Origin: Gnetum montanum
Taxonomy: Eukaryota; Streptophyta; Gnetopsida; Gnetales; Gnetaceae
Assembly (NCBI GenBank): GCA_015680685.1
Contig: MNCI01029492.1
Location: forward strand, 188,147 to 252,146
Length of the DNA stretch: 64,000 nt
Reading direction: 5' to 3'
Position 1 is the stretch's first letter; each line of letters opens with the position of its first letter. The position numbers were made by a program, and so were the translations under genes. The notes below the pieces were generated by a model. The model was not told the DNA's origin. It ran no database searches and saw only the letters and a program-made list of their open reading frames with translations. Positions 55,211 through 64,000 of this stretch are shown piece by piece.

Positions 55211-56729
55211 AAAATAAATGCACTAAATATTTTGGCTTGGGAGTTATTTTAAGGTTCTCAATGCACAACGGGTTGCCAATGTTTGTCTTTAAGTCGATAT
55301 GAGGGGGGGTTGTTAAGGTGAGCTACAAGGTGGAGAAGAAAAATTAAAACCAAAACCTTAACAGAGCCCAATGTTGCAAGATGACCCCCCAGTCACCTGC
55401 AACAAGACAAAAGCTTATCGCACCCCCCAAGACAACAGCTGAAAAAGGAGACCAATACAACTAACTCAAAGAGAAATCATTTAGAAAAAGGTAATATTAT
55501 TGATAAGCCTAGTTCTCGACATTGAAGTTGAACAATACTAGCAATAGAGCATTTCATACAGTAGTCAAATTCATTGTAATTTGTGTTTTGATACCAAGCA
55601 TCTAGGCGACATTTCCAAATAAAGAAGATAATCTCAAATAAGAGGATTTTCCAGGCTTTTTAAAGGTGACGCTTAACACAATCATCTTGAAAGATACATT
55701 GAGGAAAACCAATAGAATGGTTAGGAAGGAAGACTTGGAGAGATTGACACCATTTCCAAATGTGTTGAGAGAATGAGCAATCCCAAAAGACATGTTGAAA
55801 AGAGTCATCCGCTTTACAAATGGGGCATTTAGGATGATCAATTCCTAAGAAATGAAGCCTATGTCCAATGGGAAGACCTTGATGAACCAAGGTCCAAAAA
55901 AAGAAATGGTACTTAGGTTGGGCCTTGGAAGTCCAAATCCGACGAAAAATAGTTTTCCACTGGTGGTCCTCAAGATGTAAACTCCAACATCTATTTAGAG
56001 TGAAGAATTGAAAAACTTGCGCATGAAACCAAGATTTGGCTTTAGAGATGCGTAAAGAGCGAAGAGGGGAATCGTCAGGCCAAAACCAATCATCATACCA
56101 AGGAGTATTAGTATGCAACTTATGCACAGCAAAGTTGGAAAGAACTTGCTCTATGTGTTGGTAAATGATAATATCTTGTCTTTGAAAACCCCCATTTTAC
56201 TTTCGCATGTGTCCAAGAGAGGGTAGGAGAATCATTTCTAACAGTATATAATTGATCAATATGGTGAAGATTGTGGTCAGCAAAACGATTGGCCCTATGA
56301 GAGAATTCATCATAAAGACAACCTCCATTATTTTTAAAAATAGGGGACCGCCAGATTGAGTGAGTCGATATGAGAAGAGAAAGAAATGGTTTAACATTAA
56401 AAGGGAGAAGAGTTAGGTTCACAACCATCTATAAAATTATGCCAAGTATTATAAATAAGTTTTTTCTTCAAATTTTGGGTTCGCACAGACTATTGGCAAA
56501 AAAGACACCATTTTATTGATTGCAAGGTATGAAGAAATAAAATAAAATAATCAAGGAGTAAAACCTTTGCCTCAATCATAGGTCAATACCATTCAATTTG
56601 TGTGAAGGTTGTTGATGAGAATGATAATAATTAAAGAAATAAAATAAATAATGCATTGTTTAGTGATGAAGCTTCATATATACACAAGTTGTGTCGATGG
56701 GCATGCGTCGATGCAAATGTGTCGACACT
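55211..56729 (+). repeat. Dispersed repeat, copy 2, split by a LINE and truncated by E7
   Basis: 55211-55303 plus 56363-56663 matches 2788-3347. It then continues into an LTR start TGATGAAGCTTCATATATAC (56664-56729) like that of E1, until E7 interrupts it at 56730. The U3 fragment carries GCGTCGATGCAAATGTGTCG with CpGs preserved. Confidence 0.8.
55304..56362 (-). mobile_element. 5'-truncated LINE insertion (1,059 bp), with 12-bp target duplication
   Basis: AGTCGATATGAG flanks it at 55292-55303 and 56363-56374, and copy 1 at 2870 shows the empty site. The minus strand carries the C-terminal part of a plant L1-type ORF2: 56127-55660 reads A-Q-P-K-Y-H-F-F-F-W-T-L, C-P-I-C, F-Q-H-V-F-W-D-C and H-I-W-K-W. 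This is the reverse-transcriptase zinc-binding domain found after the polymerase. Upstream it has D-E-F-S-H-R-A-N-R-F-A-D-H-N. Polymerase and endonuclease are absent, as in usual dead-on-arrival copies. The 3' end is C-rich (AACAACCCCCC on the minus strand) instead of poly(A). Confidence 0.85.
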
Positions 56730-57609
56730 TGATGAGCAGCAAGGTGCCCTTACGCTTAACCATATGAATCACAAGTGTTCATGCATGATCCGGTTGAATT
56801 CTATGGATGGGACTAGTTGTGGTATCTAGATTGTTAGGCTTTGATTGCAATTTGCTATCTTCCCACTTGGACTAGTGGTAGTTTTGTCACGTATCATTTA
56901 GTCCAAAGTTAGGCATATGATGTTGTCTAATTCTATGCTGCTCCTAGTGACGATAAAGAGATAAATTAACTAAGCTAATAAACAATGGAAAACAAGATCT
57001 AAACTAGCCTACATGCGATGAGTATTTGCTCTTAATCATCCGTATATGTCCTGGACTTTTGTGAGACTACTTCTAGAATTGCCAAGCTTATGTCATTGGG
57101 TGTGTCAAACGATACACTACTGAATTACCAAGTATCTACACTTAAACGCTCGTGACTAAGGCATACGCATTCCGCTTAATGATAGGAATAATAAATGGCA
57201 ATAAATGGAAATGTTAATTAAAGGAAATAGTAAACAATTAACAATTAAAAGCAATAATAATCTAAGTGGATGCTACAATGATGGGGTAATCTTGATCTTT
57301 ATTGCCAGCTATGTAATGTGTCCAAGTACGTCACACTGGAACAACGGTGTCATACGATCACAAATATCACACTACGGGCATGCACTAGGAATAACAAAAC
57401 TCTACGAGAGACTATCAAAAATTGAAAACTAAAACTATCTTCTCTACATCATGTCTCAACCATGCATCCAAGTGTTGTATTTATAAGCTAACCCAAAGGA
57501 GACAACATCAGATATCCGACATCACTTCCTAGCTCCGACATTGAGTACCCAACATCGAGTATCCGATATTGGGGTTTGACAAATTGATGACTCATCATAC
57601 CTCCATGAC
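56730..57609 (-). mobile_element. E7 3' LTR and polypurine tract
   Basis: On the minus strand the tract AGTCATGGAGGTA (57610-57598) precedes TGATGAGTCATCAATTTG (57597). The LTR ends GCTGCTCATCA at 56730 (868 bp). Type I U3 has AATATCGGATACTCGATG and GATGTCGGATATCTGATG. TATA CTTATAAATACAAC is at 57485-57479. Confidence 0.85.
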
Positions 57610-57659
57610 TGCATGAAAACTAGTCTTCGAGTTATACAAAATGAGGAACAAGTTCTTGA

Positions 57660-60521
57660 CAAAATATTAGGAAGGTATGGGATTATTGACTAACTTAAAC
57701 AACAAACAAAATAATTGACTCTTACATGCCATAGTGGTGTAGTACAAAAATGGAACACAATATTATAAGACAAAAACTGAGAAACTCATGTGGTGCCTAG
57801 GGGCGGTGGCTTCTCCATTGGTTACTTCCCTTTGTCACTGGGCTTGTGAAGTTTGTAACGATCGAGCAATGCCTGCAACTTTTCCTCTTCCATCCTTAGG
57901 TCGTGTACTGTTCAGGTTGCTGAGTCGATGTGTGCTGGCACCGATACATCCCAAGGACATGGTAGTTGTGGAAACATTTGATTAGCCTTCACATACTAAG
58001 CCATAAACTGCCATTGTTCCTCCTCAAAGGCCCTAACTTTTTCTCTAAGTTTATGATAATCTGTTAATATTCAAGCTAGGTTTGAGGCCACATCCTTCTG
58101 TCCTGGTAGCTGGCTTTAATCATCTCCAATTCTGAGTTTGTCACATGTAGCTTCTGCAAAGCATCTTTTTGATCTACAAACCCCTTTTTGTACAATGCAT
58201 AGGTGGTTGCTACCTACTTCTCCAACTTGTTTCGAGGTCAACTTGCTATTAACATGGCAAGGTTGGCATATCTGAGGTTAGCCAACGTTATGTATTCTTT
58301 CAAATCTTTAATCTACAGGTCTTTATTCTTTACTTCCGCCTAGTGGACCAAGGCATAGCTAACCAGAATTGGCTGTCACTCAAGACTTTGTGTTGACAGG
58401 GATCTAATGTGGGCTTTAGCCATCTAGATCTCTTTTTCATCTATCTTCTTGTACGTGCCTACTTCCTCACAGTAGTGTTTCTTCAATTTCTCATGTTTCT
58501 TGGCCTCATTTTGCCACGCACTAATTTCTATTGCTAATTTTTGATGAATCATGCGAACCTTCTTTATTGAGAGGGTTTTGTTTTCTTTGGCCAATCTATT
58601 AATGTCCTAGTTGACCCTCACCAGTTGTTCTCTTGACCGGTGGACGCTCTCCTCAAGGATGTTCTTTTGCTTTTTGACTGTGGTCAATCTTGAATTCTCA
58701 GCAACGAGCTGCTTGTTTTCTTCTTGTGTAGCAGTCATTACCTTTTTATAAGCATGGGACTATGCACCAGTAACAAAGGCATTCCAGACTACTTTCTCTT
58801 TTTCTTGTTCTGCAACAGCACTCTTCTTAGTCAACTTCTCCAACTACTCCATCCTAAATTGTTCTAACTAGTTAGGCACAACAAAATGGGCAGGGTCCCA
58901 TCATTCAACTCCCAAGGTAGCCAGCTCTTATTGTAGTCTTTGTACTTTTGCTTCTGCATGTTCTGCCCTAACTTCAACCATGATCATCTTTCCTTTAGTG
59001 GCAATGAGGTATGACTATGTTGTAGTGACATAACTAGGGATGTCAAACAAAGTAGTCATCACTTGCCCCATCTACAACAGTTGATCCAATACATCCTCAT
59101 GCACCGCACGAGTCATTGAAGTCCTAGCCAGCATTTATGCATCTCTGGTCCTAGTAAGATCTATTGGGGGCACAATAAGCACATTGAATGATTCTTTGAT
59201 ATGATCTGTGATTACTTCTACTGTGCCTGCCACATCCTGATGTTGCATTACCACAACTGTGGCACCTTCTCCAGTTTCAAGCATCACCTAGAAGGATGCA
59301 ACATTCCCATAGATTTGCCTAGACCATTGGGATCCTCCTCCTAATTGTAACTAGATCACCTCTTGTTGGATCAGTTGAAACAGTGGGCTATACAACATCA
59401 TCAATCACTTTGAAGAGATTAGACTCATCCGTACTTCCCCAGCTGATAGCTTCAACGATCTTCTATAAATGGTTCATTGAGGGCTTGTAATCTTGCGGCA
59501 GTGGTGGTGGCGGAGCTTGTGTCTCTAGGCACTATTCAAGCTCATGTTGTGTTTCTGCTTTTGGCTCTACCTCCTTCTCCAGTTCTTGCTCTTCACCAAG
59601 ATCTTTTCTTGGTGCTACAGGTTTGAGGAGTTCAACAAAATAGGTGTTCTGAGCCTTTTTAGGAATATCATTTGTATATCCCATGATTCCAATGCATTTG
59701 CATAGCTTCTTGATTAGGCAAGGGAGTGAGAGTGTTAGCTTTCCTACCCTTTTCTCTTTAAACCGTTGTTGAATTTCAATGAAGTAAAATTGGGGAAGAT
59801 TGGTCGCATATTTTCCCATTAAGATAGCACTTTCCCTGGCCGCATATGTTGAAATTTTGTTAAGCACCTTGGTGAGAAATAGGTGGTATATACCGATCTT
59901 GAAGTATGTCCTCTCTTCTAGAGTAAGTTCATTATATGTTTTATCCTCTTTGCCATACACCTGTTTTAGCCACAGTTTTTTGGTATCAGGGTCAAATATG
60001 GTGGACAAATGGGCTACCTTAGCCCTTTCGTTTGGTAGATTCAGAGCCGCTGCAATGGCCTTGACTGAAAAAGAAACATTAACTCCACAAATGTTAACAG
60101 TGGTGCCCTCATCTTTGTTGTGCCAAAATTGATGAGTCTCACCAAGGTACCACTCGCCACTGTCTGAAAGAATGGGTCACAAAGCTGATGCCTTAAGTTG
60201 TGTTTGAATTGCTTCTAGAGCAAACTCCATAAACGGGCCAAAATTCATTTCCATGATGATAGAGATCAATGTGGACTTTTCTTGAATGGCAACAAGATAA
60301 TCAAGGGGCAACATGAGATGTTGTCCCTCCATGAGAGCTTGCATTCCTACAGCCTCTCCTTGGACTAACTATCCAATAGTAGGAGCCTCTTGATGAATGT
60401 TGAATGAATGGGCTTCTTGCTCTTGATGTTTTGCATGTTCGCCTTGTTGGCCTCGACTACCTCATGGACACTTAGCTGCTCTTTGTAAAGGTTCACCTTA
60501 TGCACCTCTTTTTGGGTCCAT
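57660..60521 (-). pseudogene. E7 ORF3, Athila-type downstream ORF (contains the clearest conserved domain)
   Basis: M-D-P-K-R-G-A opens at 60521. A clean 158-codon stretch at 60008-59532 has T-Y-N-E-L-T-L-E-E-R, I-S-T-Y-A-A-R-E-S-A-I-L-M-G, I-Q-Q-R-F-K-E and L-S-L-P-C-L-I-K-K-L-C. This is the pattern of the 'putative plant transposon protein' domain (R-A-x-L-x-Y-x-I-x-x-G ... L-x-F-P-x-L-I-x-x-L-C). An acidic tail E-E-Q-E-L-E-K-E follows. From 59500 to 57700 remnants with Lys/Glu-rich heptads resemble the coiled-coil half of E4 ORF3. About 900 codons in all, broken by stops. Function unknown; it is not an enzyme I recognise. Confidence 0.65.
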
Positions 60522-60586
60522 CCTTATAATACCCTTCGGGTGATAGCAAATTTTAGCAATTTGGTGCAAGTTTCACATGCAAGTAG

Positions 60587-60602
60587 CCCCCCCCCCCCCC
60601 CC
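60587..60602. repeat. Homopolymer run of 16 C (16 G on the coding strand of E7)
   Basis: It lies in the ORF3 leader of E7, between the internal TATA box and the ORF3 ATG. E4 has a shorter AACAATGGGGGAG at the equivalent place. The length may be inexact, as long homopolymers are error-prone. Confidence 0.8.
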
Positions 60603-60782
60603 ACAACCAACTTGAACACTCCAAGTTTAGGTAGGTTCAAATGACACAAAAATTGGAGTGGTAGAGAGCCAAATATTGCAAGTGGAAAGTGAGTGTGCAA
60701 AGCTCTTAAGTCGCGAGAGAAAATTTGAATAACTCCCCTAGCTACAAATGATGAAAATGAAGTTTGGGCACCACGAGGGTCA

Positions 60783-60853
60783 TATATATAGTTTTTATGT
60801 GACTCAACATCAGGTATGTGATGTCGCGTTAGATTCGACGTCGGGTAGTCAAC
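60783..60853 (-). promoter_or_regulatory. E7 internal U3-like promoter of ORF3
   Basis: On the minus strand, ACCCGACGTCGAATC and GACATCACATACCTGATG precede TATATATA (60790-60783). On the plus strand CAACATCAGGTATGTGATGT corresponds to CAACATCAGATATCCGACAT of the E7 LTR U3 (about 57505). The order U3 motif, TATA, leader, ORF3 is the same as in E1 and E4. Confidence 0.5.
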
Positions 60854-60869
60854 ATAAAGGTCCATGAAT

Positions 60870-62214
60870 ATTCACTAAATGGGGTAGTTAAGCATGGAAA
60901 TTGAAGCTCTATGATTAGTTGGAAGGTTTGAGGTTAGGTTCATAGTTCTGGGCAAGTGGAAAATCAATTTGAGGCACTGAAAGTCTAATAAGGTGGAGTC
61001 GTCAATGTGAAAAGCACTCAAATGAGCAAGAAAAAGGGCATTGAAATTGAAGTTGTGGACGGATCAATTATAGGATAAAGAAAATGACAAAATATAACAA
61101 GTGAGCACTTAGGAGGTAAAGAGTGATGTGGGTGTGTCAAACAAGTACAAGTCACAAAAGTTACACAAGTGGGTTCTCCCCAAAGCAAGCTCTAGCCTAT
61201 GATGCCCTTATGTAACCACACCTAAAAATGTCTAGAGGCACTAAAGGGGTTGAATGCAACACATACCTATGCAACAAAACACACATGTTAAACCACAAAT
61301 TTGAGATAATAACTCTATGTTACACAAAATCACAAGTTATGATCACCCAGATAATGAAATGAGATGGACTATAGAAAGGATTGCAAAAATTGGGACATGA
61401 GGTGTCCTACCATGGTCGCAATGAAACCTTGTGTGTTATTAATGGTTAAATAACCATGAGTACTTTTTTTTGAGATTCAAACCAAGTCCAAACCACATTT
61501 CAATGACATCACATTATTTCATCCCATCGGCAAACAATCATAAGATGATCATAGTTGCAAGGAATAACATCACTTGGTGTTTTGTCCAAGGGAGGACTTT
61601 TTGATGGCACACATTTTTTCTCTTTTTCGGTTTCTTTCTTTTTTTCAATTTTGAGAAGCTGCCAACCTTTAGGCATGGATACATGTCTTTCCAGTGGGAC
61701 TCGCAGAAGTTTATTTAGTGTCATTTTAGGTTACTCTTACTCCCATTTTTCATTAGATCTACAAGGATATGGTTACAACCTTAACAACATGATAAAACAT
61801 ACAGAAGTGGCCAAAGAGAATCCACAAATCCCTTTGATGTCACACCCCTTACATTTTGCTTTGGTTCTGCACTCTTTTGTCTAGACACAATGATTATGAA
61901 GTTATTTTTAGTCTCATGGTGAAAAAGGATGTCATTATGACTAGAGCAAGAAACTCTTATTAATGGAATGGATGGATGGATGGCATGGTCTCAATGTCCA
62001 AATAATCAATCCCCTATATCTTGACAACACAAAGAAAACCTCATCTCAATGGGCAACATGATCATTTTATTCACAAGCGAGATTACATAACAAAGATAAT
62101 GAAAACAACAACTAGAAAAATTGGAAGAAATAGGAAAATTTGGATCAAGAAATAGGAAAATGACAAAAAATTGTAAAAAAAAAAAAGATGAAAAGCACTT
62201 AAGAATCCTGAAGC
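60870..62214 (-). other. E7 3' noncoding region
   Basis: It lies between the polyprotein stop (62215) and the internal promoter. The conserved block core survives weakly as AAAGACATGTATCCATGCC on the minus strand (61691-61673). No coding frame is recognisable; the open frame at 60524-60865 overlaps the promoter and homopolymer. Confidence 0.5.
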
Positions 62215-64000
62215 TTAGAATGGGGGGTAAACCCCATGACTAAACATTTGGTCATGACAAGGATTAATAAGTGGATAAATAGGATCCATGCATGTATGAA
62301 TCATTGGTAACCATTCATGCCCTAGCCATTGGATGTCTATTGGTGTTGTGATGGCTGGGTAAAAAAATCATTGGTCACATGCTTGTTTGTTAAATGTATG
62401 GTGGATTAGGGTATAAGGTGTGTTAACATTATGGATGTTTGGGTCATAACTACACCCTTGATCATGATATGGTATGTATGGATTTATTTGTCTTCCCACA
62501 CTGTTAGATTCATTGTTTGGATTTGGGATTGGAGTAATGATGGATGGTGATCCTTGTGTAGGATTAGAGGATGGTGGTTGAGACAAGGAAGGTGGTGCAC
62601 TAAATTGGCATTGTGCTAGCTCAGATGATGTGGTGGGTCCATGCATGATTTGCTTCAACTTACAACCTTTCCTCCAAAAGGGACGTTTCCTACATTAAGG
62701 TTGAGACCCACTAGTGTCAGCATGTCTATGCACATTTGTAGCACAAGCAGCATTCATTTGTTGATATTGTGATGTTGAACCTTCCTATGTTACTAGTAAT
62801 GGCATATATTGAGGTGGAGTATGAGAATATCAAGGGTAGGATTAATGGTAAGAGGTGCAAGGTGGTGATCCTTTAGGGGATGTCATGGGTTGATGGTACT
62901 TGGGAGAGTGGTAGTGGTGATTTGAAGTAGAGGATGTAGAACTAGTTGGCGAAATAGGATGTTGAACATAATATCCATACTATTTTGGCAAATAGGGCTA
63001 GCTTGGTGGTGGCCTCCCCCATGACTGTGGTTGTTGCCACTATAGTTGATGACCATGTTGAGGTTGGTAATAAGTCCCCTTAGGATGGTACAATTAGTTG
63101 TGGGACTATCTATAATTAGCTTGTGGGAGAGGAAATCTCTTGGGCATGTACTTGTGCAGAAGTTCCAGATTTTAAGCACTTGCCCAATACTCTTGTAGAT
63201 GTAACAAAACTAGGCAATGGCCCTTCGAATGGTCATATACATAGATTCCACATCCATTATCTTCATTTGTAGTTGAGTCTGTAGCCTCGCTTTCTTTAGC
63301 CATGTTTCCCATTTACCGAAAAGTGTTCTTGGCTATTTCTTGGTTCTCTATCCTTTGTTGATTATGATCACTTGGCTTATTTTGCATGATCCTCTCCTCA
63401 ATTGTCTCAATAAGAGTTGTAACATTTTCATATATCCATTTGGAAATCCTATTAAACTTTGCTTCAATTTCATATATAGACTTCTATATTGGCAAGGTTT
63501 GTTGCAGAATCACCCTATCAAGAGTGGTTTCATTCTCCTTACCATAGATCTGGACCTCCTTGTATTGAAGAGTTGGGTCCCATTAATATTTCTTGACATT
63601 CTTTCATTTGCATATCTCGCCTTCTTCTTTTTCCACACACGCAATTAGCTCTTTGATTTGATGGGCTTTGAGTTCATATAATTGCCTTGGGGCATACATC
63701 CCAAGGGTCTCCCTTGTTTCATTATGAAGCCCATCTATGATGTGGAAAAATTACCTTTCTTTGGAGAAACCATGGCCTGGGCATCTACTCAGTAAGGCAT
63801 AATATCTATCTAAGGCCATGTCCAAGGGTTTATGTTGTTCTTGCTTCCACTCTTAGATCTGTCTCCTCAAATTGAACACCCTCACATAAGTTTGGTATTT
63901 CTTGTTAAAAAGTTCAAGGATTGTGGACCATCACTGGAATGAATTCGGTCTCAATGATTGATATCACACTTCCACTCTATCAATGAGTGTCCTATGAAAG
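62215..64000 (-). pseudogene. E7 gag, C-terminal part (degenerate, cut by window end)
   Basis: The minus strand shows I-I-D-G-L-H-N near 63730, and the Cys/His motif C-G-I-Y-V-Y-D-H-S-K-G-H-C at 63252-63214. A clean tail piece at 62658-62368 carries S-S-E-L-A-Q-C-Q-F and N-P-T-Q. It then runs through C-M-D-P-I-Y-P-L-I-N-P-C to F-S-H-G-V-Y-P-P-F and TAA at 62217-62215. The tail matches E2 and E4, so the three form one gag-only lineage. The gag core continues beyond the window. Confidence 0.75.

Larger units (their letters stand above)
56730..64000 (-). mobile_element. E7: non-autonomous Athila-like element, minus strand (runs out of window)
   Basis: On the minus strand, gag (from beyond 64000 to 62215), 3' noncoding region, internal promoter, ORF3 (60521 to about 57660), polypurine tract and 3' LTR (57597-56730) follow in order. 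No protease, RT or integrase sequence lies between gag and the conserved polyprotein end. It inserted into the LTR remnant 56664-56729. The right target duplication is outside the window. Confidence 0.8.

Noticed and set aside
60524-60865. 113-codon minus-strand frame with poly-Gly
   Set aside because: Overlaps the internal promoter and the G16 run of E7; not conserved in E1 or E4.

Overview
The window reads as nuclear DNA of a plant with a large, slowly purged genome. A gymnosperm such as a conifer is my best guess, but that is inference: no species-diagnostic gene is present. It is AT-rich, CpG-poor and built almost entirely from old, heavily mutated LTR retrotransposons stacked end to end and inside one another. 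They surround one intact-looking host gene, a purine permease (PUP family) at 50776-51885 (+).

Layout. E0 (1-2784, +): 3' end of a less decayed, GC-richer Tat-lineage Ty3/gypsy element (pol tail, 33-bp tandem array, LTR with reiterated GCGTATACGC palindromes). 2788-3347: a repeat that recurs 52 kb away. E1 (3348-13507, +): Athila-like element with LTR, tRNA-Asp-type primer site, gag, PR-RT-RNase H-INT and a downstream ORF3; its 3' LTR is lost. E2 (13508-19782, +): gag-only relative, lying in the 5' LTR of E3. E3 (19783-27991, +): gag-protease relative without RT/INT, carrying a minus-strand solo LTR and a 0.9-kb unclassified insertion. E4 (28163-36748, +): gag plus ORF3 without pol, with a solo LTR inside. 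36749-37471: spacer with an RTE-type LINE scrap. E5 (37472-46547, +): pol-containing Athila-like element with a CAATG target duplication. E6 (46947-50560, -): a small gag-only element of another family, ending about 215 bp upstream of the PUP gene. 51886-55210: gene-flanking DNA with at least eight fresh two-copy tandem duplications. 55211-56729: second copy of the 2788 repeat, split by a 1,059-bp LINE insertion. E7 (56730 to the window end, -): Athila-like gag/ORF3 element without pol.

How the parts fit. E1-E5 and E7 belong to one family. LTRs begin TGATGA and end TCATCA, the primer site matches tRNA-Asp, protease has D-L-G, RT has F-M-D-D, and the polyprotein ends in a conserved H-G-G-D...stop. 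A 3' module follows: conserved noncoding block, U3-like internal promoter with TATA box, leader intron of about 300 bp, and ORF3, which resembles the 'putative plant transposon protein' found downstream of pol in Athila-type elements. E2, E4 and E7 lack protease, RT and integrase but share a private gag tail, so they look like one non-autonomous lineage that would have depended on E1/E5-type partners.

The most interesting signal is the internal promoter of the ORF3 module. In each of the three elements where it survives, its sequence resembles the LTR U3 type of that element's own group. All LTR-element genes here are broken by stops and frameshifts; none looks able to move.
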